64,000 bases of DNA from Caryophanales bacterium UBA2289 (GTDB lineage Bacteria > Bacillota_I > Bacilli_A > Izemoplasmatales > Hujiaoplasmataceae), in assembly GCA_002345505.1 (NCBI GenBank), contig DDWJ01000001.1, positions 117,104-181,103 of the forward strand. The letters are read 5' to 3'. The position numbers were made by a program, and so were the translations under genes. Numbering within the stretch: position 1 is the first letter of the stretch; each line of letters begins with the position of its first letter. This document shows, piece by piece, positions 44,170-53,216 of the stretch. Below the pieces are notes generated by a model. That model did not search any database. It saw only the letters and a list, made by a program, of their open reading frames with translations, and had not been told where the DNA came from.

Positions 44170-44207
44170 AAAAAATAAGCACTTCCCTTTAAAAAGAAGT
44201 GCTTATT
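44170..44207 (-). terminator. Terminator of the ferritin-VIT1/IMPase unit
   Basis: AATAAGCACTTC/GAAGTGCTTATT stem (44174-44185 with 44196-44207), then a T-rich run on the minus strand. Confidence 0.88.
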
Positions 44208-44217
44208 GTATATAAAA

Positions 44218-45090
44218 TTAAATACTAACGTTTAAAATCCTTTCGATTCCAATACCAATCACAAAACTTAATCCCGCTACGCCTAAACTAATCGCAGCCA
44301 TTTGTAAGAATCTTTTCTTAAAGCCGATATTCTTTGCCACAGAAATATAAAGATTAAAGAAGAATATAATAAAGATTACTGTTCCAATCATTATCGCCAA
44401 TGCTACAAATGGATTTTGAATTAACAAATATGGTAATACCAATAAAATAACCGTCACGATATAAGCACTACCAGTATAAACAGCACTCTTTAAAGCATTA
44501 GGTTGATTATCTGCCTTAGTTGACAAATATTCGCTCGCAGCCATACTTAAACTCGCAGCTATACCGGTTATTAGTCCACTCAAACTAATAAGCGTCGTAT
44601 TTTGGAAAGCAAAAGTCAAACCCGCTAAAGTACCACTTAATTCTACCAAAGCATCATTAAGTCCTAAAACCATTGACCCAACATAATTCAATCTTTCTTC
44701 ATCTAGCATATCAAGTAGTTTTTGTTCATGTGCCTCTTCTTCTTTAGTTATCTGATTAATAACGTCTTCATAACCTTTTAACTTAAGATAAGCTTTTTGA
44801 GCTTTCTCTTCACCCATTTCCATAACTCTTAAAGTGAAAGTGTAACCAAAGATAAAAGTCATGATACGGTAAATAAAAATTAAAAACTTACTCTCTCTTA
44901 CCTTCACACCGCTAATATCTTCCCAAATCTTATAATGACGCATTTCATCTTTAGCAATCGTCAGTAATATCTCTTTATTCTTATCATCTTTTTCTTTCTT
45001 AGCGATATTACGGTAAACATAATACTCAGTAATCTCACCTTTTTGAAATGCTTTTATAATTTTTAATTCGTTTTTATCTAAATTACTCAT
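44218..45090 (-). CDS. Ferritin-like domain fused to VIT1/CCC1 metal transporter
   Basis: Protein of 290 residues. The N-terminal half (about 1-135) is a ferritin/rubrerythrin-like four-helix domain with ITEYYVYRNIAKKE, AKDEMRHYKIW and KEEEAHEQKLLDML, supplying ExxH metal ligands. The C-terminal half (about 140-290) is the VIT1 transporter with GLNDALVELSGTLAGLTFA and MAASEYLSTKA. The arrangement matches membrane-bound ferritin (MbfA-like) iron or manganese exporters. It overlaps the IMPase gene by 8 bases. Confidence 0.88.
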   Translation of the reverse strand: MSNLDKNELKIIKAFQKGEITEYYVYRNIAKKEKDDKNKEILLTIAKDEMRHYKIWEDISGVKVRESKFLIFIYRIMTFIFGYTFTLRVMEMGEEKAQKAYLKLKGYEDVINQITKEEEAHEQKLLDMLDEERLNYVGSMVLGLNDALVELSGTLAGLTFAFQNTTLISLSGLITGIAASLSMAASEYLSTKADNQPNALKSAVYTGSAYIVTVILLVLPYLLIQNPFVALAIMIGTVIFIIFFFNLYISVAKNIGFKKRFLQMAAISLGVAGLSFVIGIGIERILNVSI

Positions 45091-45859
45091 CTTTTTTCAA
45101 TATCCTTTCTCTTAAAAATGAAGCAACTAAATCATTCTTACAAACAAACATATTCAAATCACCTAAACAATATTCATTACCGCTCTCATTTAACAAAATA
45201 GCCCCTGCTTCTCTTAATAACAAAATCCCTGGATAAAGGTCCCAGATATTCGTTACATTCGAATAAAACAGATCAAAAACCCCATTACTCATCAGCGCTA
45301 ATTCTAAACCGATTGACCCCAGCATTCTCATCTTATACTTATTCGCTATCGCTACATCCAAGATTTTCTTATAATAATATTTATCCTTAGTTTTATGTGT
45401 TATACCAACCATACTAATCATAAATGTTGTTTCTAATCGGTTATTAACCTGATATCTTTCATCATTTAAATAAGCTCCAAAACCATTAACTGCATAATAC
45501 TCATCATTTTGCCCTGGATAATAAATATAAGACAATTGAATATCCCTAGCATCATATAGTGCAACTTGTACGACATATTCACTCAATCCGCTCGCATAAT
45601 TACTTGTCCCGTCAATTGGATCAATTATCCAAGTTCTGTTTCTTAATTCTTCTAAACTGTAAAACTCCTCAGTTAAAAAGTTATCGTCTTTAAACTTACT
45701 CTTAATTACTTTCACCAACTCTTTTTCAATAAAAAGATCGGTACTAGTAACGATATCTTGTTCCCCTTTAAGTTTTGAACTAATAATTTCTTTTCTTGAA
45801 AGTTCAAATATTGCTTTAACATTATTTTTTAAAAGACTTAATTCTTCAATGTATTTCAT
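45083..45859 (-). CDS. Inositol monophosphatase-family protein
   Basis: Phosphatase-family protein of 258 residues. WIIDPIDGTSNYASGL is the metal-binding motif DPIDGTxN. The C-terminal motif normally WDxAAG reads IWDLYPGILLLREAGA, a changed form that keeps the Asp. The second metal motif with Glu is present as FLTEEFYSL. Substrates in this family include inositol phosphates, 3'-phosphoadenosine 5'-phosphate and sugar bisphosphates. It overlaps the ferritin-VIT1 gene by 8 bases; the functional link is unclear. Confidence 0.87.
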   Translation of the reverse strand: MKYIEELSLLKNNVKAIFELSRKEIISSKLKGEQDIVTSTDLFIEKELVKVIKSKFKDDNFLTEEFYSLEELRNRTWIIDPIDGTSNYASGLSEYVVQVALYDARDIQLSYIYYPGQNDEYYAVNGFGAYLNDERYQVNNRLETTFMISMVGITHKTKDKYYYKKILDVAIANKYKMRMLGSIGLELALMSNGVFDLFYSNVTNIWDLYPGILLLREAGAILLNESGNEYCLGDLNMFVCKNDLVASFLRERILKKDE

Positions 45860-45929
45860 AATGGCTCCTGACTTAAATTCTCTTTAACTATTATATCATA
45901 AATACATAAATTTAATTCTTCTAAACACA

Positions 45930-45960
45930 TAAAAAATGTGAGAGAAAACTCTCTCACATT
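45930..45960 (-). terminator. Terminator of the large solute-binding protein gene
   Basis: AATGTGAGAG/CTCTCACATT stem followed by six T residues on the minus strand, directly after the stop. Confidence 0.85.
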
Positions 45961-45966
45961 AACATA

Positions 45967-48588
45967 TTAGGTAATAATAAAACTCCTCAAAGCGGCACTA
46001 ACATTCTCTTCACTATAACTAGAAAAATCATCATCTGTCCTATATGTAAAAAAGTATAAAGAATCTGGATCTAACCCACTAACAACTGCCATGTCACCTA
46101 TGTACTCCACCGAACATGCGACAATGTTTTCTTCTTCAAACCCGTCTTGATAAACGACAATGGATCCTTCCTCAAAGTTGCGATTTCGGTCTACTTGATA
46201 TAGATAAATTTCTGCAGTGTCCCCACTAACTAAAACATCATCAATTAACATATTATTTAACAAATAAGGAACATCAATCATAAATGATGGATTTGGATAT
46301 GATTCTTCTTGATTTTCATAAACTAATTCATAATCAATATAAAAGCCAAAATAGCCAGGTAGTAAATTATTGTAAGAAACTATTCCATCTTCTAAACTAT
46401 CGTATTCTAGCATCTCCCACCTTTCAAAACCTAAATATGGATACATCACACCCCAATTTACATTTCTTAAATACTCTGAATCTAATCCGTTAATATCAAT
46501 CTTAAAACTAAAAGGTGTAACTTCTAAAATCTTCACTTTTATCTCTTCAGCAATTCTACCATCGCTAATTAAAGTTAATCCAGATTTGTTAAGAATATTA
46601 CCAAGCGCCTCAATCGACCAAGCTTCTTTAATCTCTAATGTATTAATTATATCAAAATCTTCATTGAACCCAAAAACATCATATTCAATTAAAACCTCAA
46701 CTTCATTTAACGGAAAACCACTATTTAGAAATAGAAACTCATCTAAGATTTCCAAATCTGAAAATTCAAAACTTTTAAAAACTAAATCATACTTGCGACT
46801 ATATATTTTGTTTATTAACCAATTACTCATAAATGCTGGATCATAAGTATCAATATCATCCAAATCATAAGGATTTATCTTAACCAAATCAACTGAGATA
46901 TCCAACTCTTCATCATAAAGGATTTCTTCTAATGTAACTTCTAATAAATCAAAAATTTCTAGAAAATCCCATACTTCTAAAACTATCGTATCGCCAGATT
47001 CATAATACTCACTCATCTCAATTAAAGAAGCATGAAAATATTCTCTGGCACTATCAGCATCGTAGCCAAACGTTTCATTAAAACCATCTAAAACATCACT
47101 CCCATAATAACCTGTTTTAGGTAGATTAACGCCTTTAGCTAAAAGAGATAAATCTTCCCGATTGATTGCTAAATAAAGAGCTTTCCTGAAATTAAGACTA
47201 CTTATTATTGGTTCAATCTTAAAGCTGCTTCCAGGGTTATTTTCTTGATATATTTCATCCGAAGAAAACCCATTAAACCCAATACCGTACTCAATTGAAT
47301 ATTTCCCATTAATTCGGCAATTAAATTCCGGATAATTATCCACACTGTCGTTGCAATCATCAATATTATAAATTATATCTAACTTACCCGCATTATATAA
47401 TTCTTGTGTTTCTGTTGGATTAATATTGGTATAAATTTCTAGTCCATCATAAGCTGCACCCTTACCAGGGATTTTCTTTAAAGAATAGAATACTCCTAAA
47501 TCCATTTCATCAATATAATAATCTCCACTATAAGCCATATTTACTGGACTCATACCGTAATCATACCCAATGAGATTGAATAATTGCATATTGATTGGAG
47601 TCATTTTTTGATTCTTAAATATTGCTTTTATATCATTTAAGGAGTAATATTCTTCAAATGTTAATTCAAAAGTTAAATCATCAATCAACTTTATACCAAC
47701 ATTTTCCCAAGCTTCTTCAGTAGGATCAAATACATATGGTCCAACATTCAAAACATTAATATCTTGTAAGTAATCTCCTGTGAAATTATCTTCAATAAGT
47801 GCATACTTATAACTCTCAAGAAAATCATTCGCATCTAGAACTGCATGGCCTAGTCCTAAAGATGAAGTATCAAAATCAGGATGGTAATACCAACTTAACC
47901 CTTCTTTAACCTTAAACTGCCACGTATAAGCAGTTAAAACTAATCCCATTTCACTATTAATATCAGAAGGAACGGGATCACCATCAAACAACCCGCTAAC
48001 GTCTTCTGCACCACCTTCAACGATTCTTCTTTCGTATCCTGATTGATTAATCAATTTAAATAAATCGCTAGTATACCAAGTAGCTTGATTGTTTAAAGAT
48101 CCAACATTGATATAAGAATTAGTCATAAATCTTAATGTATATTCACCAATATTGCCATATTCGCCATCATACATAATATGATGACTATCATCAGTATTTA
48201 AACTACCATATAAATCCCCATATAAAATTTCACTATCAAATTCACTCAAAGGCAAATTTACTCGATCGGAATATAGAAAACTACCGATATATTCACTATA
48301 GAGTGGAACACCTGCATACAAATTATCAAATAAATATTCATCTATAGCTTCAAAATAGATTTCTTTAAACTCATCGCTTTCATTATAAAAACTAAAAAGA
48401 CCGTTTCTCAACTCATAACCACTTAAATCAATTGAAGTTGTTGTTTCGGTTGAAACATTTGGATTAGTCGTAATATCAGTATCTGTGCTAGTATCAGTTG
48501 TAGTAAAAGTTGTTGAACTTAAACCATTACAAGCAACAAACACAAAACCAAGCAAAAAAATAAAAACAAAAATCGCAATTTTTTTCAT
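45967..48588 (-). CDS. Very large family-5 solute-binding lipoprotein
   Basis: Extracytoplasmic binding protein of 873 residues. MKKIAIFVFIFLLGFVFVAC is a lipoprotein signal with Cys20, followed by a Thr-rich linker (about 24-52). The SBP_bac_5 fold is shown by YTWQFKVKEGLSWYYHPDF, DFLESYKYALIEDN and SLNFRKALYLAINREDLS. Usual OppA-type proteins have 500-600 residues, so it carries extra segments, including an Asp/Glu-rich middle and a C-terminal beta-rich domain (about 790-873). No permease or ATPase gene is adjacent, so it may serve a distant oligopeptide transporter or act as a surface receptor. Confidence 0.82.
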   Translation of the reverse strand: MKKIAIFVFIFLLGFVFVACNGLSSTTFTTTDTSTDTDITTNPNVSTETTTSIDLSGYELRNGLFSFYNESDEFKEIYFEAIDEYLFDNLYAGVPLYSEYIGSFLYSDRVNLPLSEFDSEILYGDLYGSLNTDDSHHIMYDGEYGNIGEYTLRFMTNSYINVGSLNNQATWYTSDLFKLINQSGYERRIVEGGAEDVSGLFDGDPVPSDINSEMGLVLTAYTWQFKVKEGLSWYYHPDFDTSSLGLGHAVLDANDFLESYKYALIEDNFTGDYLQDINVLNVGPYVFDPTEEAWENVGIKLIDDLTFELTFEEYYSLNDIKAIFKNQKMTPINMQLFNLIGYDYGMSPVNMAYSGDYYIDEMDLGVFYSLKKIPGKGAAYDGLEIYTNINPTETQELYNAGKLDIIYNIDDCNDSVDNYPEFNCRINGKYSIEYGIGFNGFSSDEIYQENNPGSSFKIEPIISSLNFRKALYLAINREDLSLLAKGVNLPKTGYYGSDVLDGFNETFGYDADSAREYFHASLIEMSEYYESGDTIVLEVWDFLEIFDLLEVTLEEILYDEELDISVDLVKINPYDLDDIDTYDPAFMSNWLINKIYSRKYDLVFKSFEFSDLEILDEFLFLNSGFPLNEVEVLIEYDVFGFNEDFDIINTLEIKEAWSIEALGNILNKSGLTLISDGRIAEEIKVKILEVTPFSFKIDINGLDSEYLRNVNWGVMYPYLGFERWEMLEYDSLEDGIVSYNNLLPGYFGFYIDYELVYENQEESYPNPSFMIDVPYLLNNMLIDDVLVSGDTAEIYLYQVDRNRNFEEGSIVVYQDGFEEENIVACSVEYIGDMAVVSGLDPDSLYFFTYRTDDDFSSYSEENVSAALRSFIIT

Positions 48589-48685
48589 CTAGAATCCCCT
48601 ATTCAAAAATATTTTAATAGTAAATCACTTATTTATTATTTTACCAAAACAATTGACCTTCTACAACTTAACTAAAGAAAATAAA

Positions 48686-48707
48686 AAAAAGAGATTTCTC
48701 TCTTTTT
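48686..48707 (-). terminator. Terminator of the PqqD-like gene
   Basis: AAAAAGAGA/TCTCTTTTT stem (48686-48694 with 48699-48707) and a T run on the minus strand. Confidence 0.8.
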
Positions 48708-48711
48708 AGTT

Positions 48712-48978
48712 TTAATCTTCTAATAACTTTTTATCTCTTAAAACTTTTATAAATTCTAGAACGTCTCTTCTTGCATCTTCTTTTTCAATATCATAATTAT
48801 CGAATATTAAGTCAATCAATTGATTCTCTGAAGAACCAATTTGTAAATGTTCAAATAATAATCTTCCAGAATCATTAAGAGTAATAATCCCTCTAAAATT
48901 GACTCCCTCTTCACCAACCGGAACTACAATGTTTTGACCTGCCACAACTTTTAAAACATAATCAGATTTTATTTTCAT
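48712..48978 (-). CDS. PqqD-family protein
   Basis: Small protein of 88 residues. VLKVVAGQNIVVPVGEEGVNFRGIITLNDSGRLLFEHLQIGSS gives the three-strand/helix start of the PqqD fold, with the LNDSGRLLFEHL block typical of the family. The C-terminal winged-helix part ends DVLEFIKVLRDKKLLED. PqqD-like domains bind leader peptides in peptide-modification systems. No precursor peptide or modifying enzyme is adjacent. The HPrK-like gene 6 kb downstream on the same strand is the only candidate partner seen. Confidence 0.78.
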   Translation of the reverse strand: MKIKSDYVLKVVAGQNIVVPVGEEGVNFRGIITLNDSGRLLFEHLQIGSSENQLIDLIFDNYDIEKEDARRDVLEFIKVLRDKKLLED

Positions 48979-49048
48979 TATCTTATTTCTCCCACAAATA
49001 CCACATCTTAATCAATTTTATCACACTCCTGAAATTTATTAAAGAAAT

Positions 49049-49066
49049 TATAGTATTTATACTATA
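49049..49066. promoter_or_regulatory. Inverted repeat over the PqqD-gene promoter
   Basis: TATAGTAT-TT-ATACTATA, perfect 8-bp arms, overlapping a minus-strand TATAAT (49047-49052). Possible operator for an unidentified regulator. Confidence 0.5.
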
Positions 49067-49110
49067 GAAAAAATCTAAGTTTTTTGAAAACACTTACATG
49101 ATTTTTTTCT

Positions 49111-49139
49111 TTGACATATTATATATTTCAAACTATAAT
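49111..49139 (+). promoter_or_regulatory. Promoter of the lysine-riboswitch operon
   Basis: TTGACA (49111-49116), 17 bases, TATAAT (49134-49139), full consensus. The transcript should begin about 25 bases before the aptamer. Confidence 0.9.
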
Positions 49140-49170
49140 AAGCCAAGCAACAAAAAAACTTCATCAAACT

Positions 49171-49331
49171 TTAGAGGTAGCGATGCAGATGAGTAACTTG
49201 TGGAGTCGGTAGACTGAGATACAAGCAAAAGGCAACCATCGCCGAATGTAAGAGATAGACATATCAATTGCATGGGGTTATAAGAAATACTTATAACACT
49301 CCTGTTCTTTTAAAAGAATAGAGGCGCTAAC
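49171..49331 (+). promoter_or_regulatory. Lysine riboswitch (L-box) aptamer
   Basis: The leader shows the conserved L-box core: AGAGGTAGCG, the GATGAGTA loop-E segment, GGCAACCATCGCCGAA, and the closing GAGGCGCTAAC that pairs with the 5' end. It is followed by an intrinsic terminator and an amino-acid ABC operon, so lysine binding should stop transcription. The family is recognised by motif comparison from memory; the helices P2-P5 are present but not fully folded here. Confidence 0.9.
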
Positions 49332-49359
49332 ATATCAATAATTTCCCCTAATTATTTAT

Positions 49360-49386
49360 AAAGCGTCTTGATGGACGCTTTTTTTT
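49360..49386 (+). terminator. Riboswitch expression-platform terminator
   Basis: AAGCGTC/GACGCTT stem (49361-49367 with 49374-49380) plus eight T residues, placed between aptamer and ribosome site. Confidence 0.9.
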
Positions 49387-49417
49387 GTCGCTAAAAATAT
49401 TTCAGGAGGAAATGAAA

Positions 49418-50257
49418 ATGAAAAGATTTATTTTAAGTTTTACAATTTTAATGTTTGGAAGTTTGTTTATCGCTTGTAATGGTGAAACTACAACCGAAGC
49501 AACCACAGATGAAAGAGAAACACTAGTGGTCGGGATGGAAGCTGCTTACGCACCTTTCAACTGGACAATTGACGCTGAAGGCGCTTATGAAAATGCAGTA
49601 CCAATCTACGGTACTAACAATTACGCTGATGGTTATGATGTAATGATTGCTAAATTGATTGCTGAAGAATTAAACATGAACCTAGTTATCAAAGCAGTTG
49701 AATGGGAAGGTTTGATTCCATCACTTGTTACATCGGAAGAAATCGATTTAATTATAGCTGGTATGAGCCCTACAGCCGAAAGAGCACAAACAGTCGCTTT
49801 TACCAACGAATACTATCAATCAACTCATGTAATAGTTTTAAGAACTGATTCTGTTTATAATGGTTCTACTTCAATCCTCGATTTCTCAGGAGCTGATGTA
49901 GTTGCTCAACTTGGAACAATCTATGACGATCTAGTAGTTCAACTAATTGGAGCTAACCATGAAAATCCATTAGGAGACGTGCCAACAATTATCACCGCTA
50001 TTAAAGAAGGTACTTACGACTTAACAATCCTAGAACTTCCAGTAGCTCAAGCTGTTGTTGAAAGCAACCCAGAATTAACCTTCATTGAATTTACTGAGGG
50101 TAACGGCTTTGATATCTCATATGAAGATTCTGCTGTTGCTATTGCTCTTCGTCAAGGTGAAACTGATTTACTAAACTCAATCAATACAATATTAGCTACC
50201 CTATCGGTAGAAGAAAGAGAAGCCTTAATGGCTGAAGCCATCTCAAGACAACCATAA
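49418..50257 (+). CDS. Lysine-regulated ABC transporter substrate-binding lipoprotein
   Basis: Family-3 binding lipoprotein of about 279 residues. MKRFILSFTILMFGSLFIAC is the signal peptide with Cys20. TLVVGMEAAYAPFNWTI, GYDVMIAKLIAEELNMNLVI and LIIAGMSPTAERAQTVAFTNEYY are typical amino-acid binding segments. AGGAGG lies 8 bases before the ATG at 49418; upstream frames cross the terminator. The riboswitch upstream implies lysine, or possibly lysine-like cations, as the substrate. It overlaps the permease gene by one base (TAATG). Confidence 0.92.
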   Translation: MKRFILSFTILMFGSLFIACNGETTTEATTDERETLVVGMEAAYAPFNWTIDAEGAYENAVPIYGTNNYADGYDVMIAKLIAEELNMNLVIKAVEWEGLIPSLVTSEEIDLIIAGMSPTAERAQTVAFTNEYYQSTHVIVLRTDSVYNGSTSILDFSGADVVAQLGTIYDDLVVQLIGANHENPLGDVPTIITAIKEGTYDLTILELPVAQAVVESNPELTFIEFTEGNGFDISYEDSAVAIALRQGETDLLNSINTILATLSVEEREALMAEAISRQP

Positions 50258-51438
50258 TGAGAAAAGTTTTAAACAAAGTAATACTCTTTGCACTCGTCTT
50301 TGGAATTATCATAACGATTTTTCCAAAGGCAAATGCCGAAGAATTAAATAATGATTCAACTGAAAATGAAGTTTTAAATGACGCTATTCAAAACCTAAAG
50401 TTTTATAGCTCTTTTAACTATCAAACCCTTACTCAAGATAAATTAAACAAACTAACATCTGACTTCTACTTACCAGTAGAATATTTTGGCGTTACAATCT
50501 CTTATATTGTTGATAGTGAATATCTTTCTGTAAGTGAGGAAACAGAAATTATTCTTTTGAGACAAGGAACTTCGACAATTGAAAAAGAAGTTTTAAAAGT
50601 TACGGTAACTAACTTACCAAATATCATTAAAGGCGAACAAGAATTTTTAATTCAAGCAACCTTAACATACCTAGACGATTCTATTACCTATAACTATCAA
50701 GGGTTTATAACCCCAGTTATTCCCGATGATTTCTTTGGCGGTGCAATTTATACATTAGTTCGTTATGCAAAGATGTTCTTAGAAGGAGCGGGTTTAACAC
50801 TTTTAATATCGCTTGTTGGAACAGTCCTAGGATTTATTTTAGCGCTTTTTCTTGCGACAGCTAAGATAATAGCTCCAACACCTCAGGATAAAATATTAAG
50901 CAAATCATTAAAAATCTTTTTTAACAAACTAAGTTCAATCTACATAACCGTCTTTAGAGGCACGCCGATGATTGTTCAAGCATCTTTCTTTTGGTATGGA
51001 TTCGGTCTTTTTGGAAATGCCCTTTTATGCGGCTTATTCGTTGTCTCACTTAACACCGCTGCTTATATCGCTGAAATTATCAGAGGCAGTGTAAATGCAA
51101 TTGACAAAGGTCAAACAGAAGGTTCATTAGCTTTAGGCTTAAGTTATTCGCAAACCTTCATCTTTGTCATCTTCCCGCAAGCAATCAAAAATTCAATGCC
51201 TGCCATTGGCAATGAGTTTGTCATTAATATAAAAGATACTGCAGTTTTATCCGTAATCGGAATCTTTGAACTATTCAATCAAACTAAAAAAATCACTTCA
51301 CTCCATTACCGTCAACTCGAAGCTTACGCTATAGTTGCGCTAATCTATTTGATTCTTACTTACTCGATTACATCGATCCTTAAAGTAATCGAAAAACGGA
51401 TGGGTATGAAACCATTAGAACTTACAAGTTCAAATTAA
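50257..51438 (+). CDS. Amino-acid ABC permease with N-terminal extracytoplasmic domain
   Basis: Protein of 393 residues, much longer than the usual 220-250. Residues 1-27 form a signal-like segment ending KANAEE. Residues about 30-150 are a soluble beta-rich domain (FYLPVEYFGVTISYIVDSEYLSVS, then EFLIQATLTYLDDSITYNYQGFIT) that resembles atrophied bacterial Ig-like domains. The permease domain starts near GGAIYTLVRYAKMFLEGAGLTL and has the EAA loop EGSLALGLSYSQTFIFVIFPQA. The extra domain would face outside and might contact the binding protein. Tightly coupled to its neighbours. Confidence 0.9.
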   Translation: MRKVLNKVILFALVFGIIITIFPKANAEELNNDSTENEVLNDAIQNLKFYSSFNYQTLTQDKLNKLTSDFYLPVEYFGVTISYIVDSEYLSVSEETEIILLRQGTSTIEKEVLKVTVTNLPNIIKGEQEFLIQATLTYLDDSITYNYQGFITPVIPDDFFGGAIYTLVRYAKMFLEGAGLTLLISLVGTVLGFILALFLATAKIIAPTPQDKILSKSLKIFFNKLSSIYITVFRGTPMIVQASFFWYGFGLFGNALLCGLFVVSLNTAAYIAEIIRGSVNAIDKGQTEGSLALGLSYSQTFIFVIFPQAIKNSMPAIGNEFVINIKDTAVLSVIGIFELFNQTKKITSLHYRQLEAYAIVALIYLILTYSITSILKVIEKRMGMKPLELTSSN

Positions 51439-51451
51439 AGGAGGTTAAAAA

Positions 51452-52189
51452 ATGAATATATTAAAAATAAATAACCTCCACAAATCCTATGGACTTGAAG
51501 AGGTTTTAAAAGGAATAAATCTCGAAGTATCAAAGGGTGAAATCATCTCGATTATCGGTAGTTCAGGTAGTGGAAAATCAACTTTGTTAAGATGTATTAA
51601 TTATTTAGAAATCCCCACTTCTGGAGAAATCCTATTTCATGATGAAAACTTTCATCAAACTAATAAACTAATCCAATCCTTAAGAACAAAAGTAACTATG
51701 GTCTTTCAAAGTTTCAACCTTTTCGACAACTTAAATGTTTTAGAAAACCTAATACTCGCTCCACAAAGAGTATTAAAAATAAATAAAAAGGACTTGATTC
51801 AAAAAGCCTATGAGATACTTGATTCAGTCGGTATGAAAGATTTTGCGAACAAACTGCCTAAACATCTATCAGGCGGACAAAAACAACGTGTGGCTATAGC
51901 TAGAGCCTTGATGATGAATCCCGAAATCATTCTTTTTGATGAACCAACTTCTGCTCTTGATCCAGAGATGGTTGGAGAAGTTTTAGACGTAATGAAGTCA
52001 CTAGCCAAGACCGGTATAACCATGTTGATAGTTACCCATGAAATGAGTTTTGCCAAAGAATTATCTGACAGGGTAATCTTTATGAATGAAGGTGTGGTTT
52101 ATGAAGAAAACACTCCAGACATCATTTTTAATAACCCTCAACTTCCAAGAACAAAAGAATTCTTAAAAAGGTTTAATAGAAACTATTAA
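51452..52189 (+). CDS. Amino-acid ABC transporter ATP-binding protein
   Basis: ATPase of 245 residues. Walker A GSSGSGKSTLLR, Q-loop VFQSFNLF, signature LSGGQKQRVAIARAL, Walker B IILFDEPTSALDP and H-loop IVTHEMSF are intact. It completes the lysine-riboswitch-controlled importer. AAGGAGG stands before the ATG, 13 bases after the permease stop. Confidence 0.95.
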   Translation: MNILKINNLHKSYGLEEVLKGINLEVSKGEIISIIGSSGSGKSTLLRCINYLEIPTSGEILFHDENFHQTNKLIQSLRTKVTMVFQSFNLFDNLNVLENLILAPQRVLKINKKDLIQKAYEILDSVGMKDFANKLPKHLSGGQKQRVAIARALMMNPEIILFDEPTSALDPEMVGEVLDVMKSLAKTGITMLIVTHEMSFAKELSDRVIFMNEGVVYEENTPDIIFNNPQLPRTKEFLKRFNRNY

Positions 52190-52223
52190 TTACAACATAT
52201 ATAAAATTATATCTATGTCAAAC

Positions 52224-52249
52224 AAAAAGTCGCTAATCAGCGACTTTTT
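52224..52249. terminator. Bidirectional terminator
   Basis: AAAAAGTCGCT/AGCGACTTTTT stem (52224-52234 with 52239-52249). It serves the lysine ABC operon and the convergent gene, whose stop it overlaps. Confidence 0.88.
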
Positions 52250-53216
52250 CTCTTTTATAGTCAATTCCTTTTAAATCAATCTCAAACCTGCATATATCCG
52301 ATCCACCAAGAATTGTTTCCAAAGTCTTTATCTTTAAATCTTGTCCTAAGATAACTTCAAACGGAAACTTCGCAAAACCGGCCGAGCAATAACAAAATCT
52401 TTCATCTAACTTATTTCCTTCCTTAATTGCTTCTCTAGCAAAAGGACAATGACAACCCATATATTTCCTAGTCACTTCATCAGTAGCGGCTAAATAACTA
52501 ACCGTATCATATGGTATCTTTGTAATATACAACTTATCATTCTCTAAAACAGCTGATAAAACTTCTTGATTGCTTTTAACGTGCTCAATCACATCTTCTG
52601 TGATTGTCTGTTCAAACCATACCTTACCCTCTGTTAAACATTCAGTTAATTCCTTAACTTTCCGATCATGTCTTTCCTTAAGGTAGGTCTTAAAATCAAC
52701 AGCCGCTTCATATTCGATTTTTTCTCTTAATTGTGATTTTTCACTGACATCATGATTATTACCGGTTAAGACATATTTAACTAAATCATCAGTTAGATTA
52801 GCATCCAAACGTTTCATTAAATCTTCTATTCTTCCTGGCAATTCTTTCGGACTCATGCCTAGTTTAGGCATAACATATCCTTTAATAACATCTTTATATG
52901 TTTCTTCATTAACTGTGTTTTTAATCCTTTTAATGATATTATCAACTACATCTAACATTCCGGTATATCTTGTCAAATGAATATAAAGGTCATTTCTTTT
53001 GGCAACTTTAAAATAACGCATCAAAATAACGAAGTTTTCAATAGTACTTCTCTTTGATTCCACAAGACGTTTAATCGCTTTATCTAAAACATCTTCGTCA
53101 AAATCATCCAAATCACTAAATTCTCCGTTCAACTCCTCAAGCAACTTCCAAGCATCATCATATTCGCTCATTAGGTTATTACGAAAATATAAATCTTTGA
53201 AAGCTTCTTTCTTCAT
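52233..53216 (-). CDS. Uncharacterised protein with Cys-rich C-terminal domain
   Basis: Protein of 327 residues. The N-terminal 210 residues are helical and charged. The C-terminal part has MGCHCPFAREAI, then RFCYCSAGFAKFPFEVILG and a terminal GGSDICRFEIDL. These cysteines and the fold pattern recall proteins related to the L-2-amino-thiazoline-4-carboxylate hydrolase or V4R-like small-molecule/metal sensors. I cannot name a function. It is a single-gene unit. Confidence 0.65.
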   Translation of the reverse strand: MKKEAFKDLYFRNNLMSEYDDAWKLLEELNGEFSDLDDFDEDVLDKAIKRLVESKRSTIENFVILMRYFKVAKRNDLYIHLTRYTGMLDVVDNIIKRIKNTVNEETYKDVIKGYVMPKLGMSPKELPGRIEDLMKRLDANLTDDLVKYVLTGNNHDVSEKSQLREKIEYEAAVDFKTYLKERHDRKVKELTECLTEGKVWFEQTITEDVIEHVKSNQEVLSAVLENDKLYITKIPYDTVSYLAATDEVTRKYMGCHCPFAREAIKEGNKLDERFCYCSAGFAKFPFEVILGQDLKIKTLETILGGSDICRFEIDLKGIDYKREKVAD

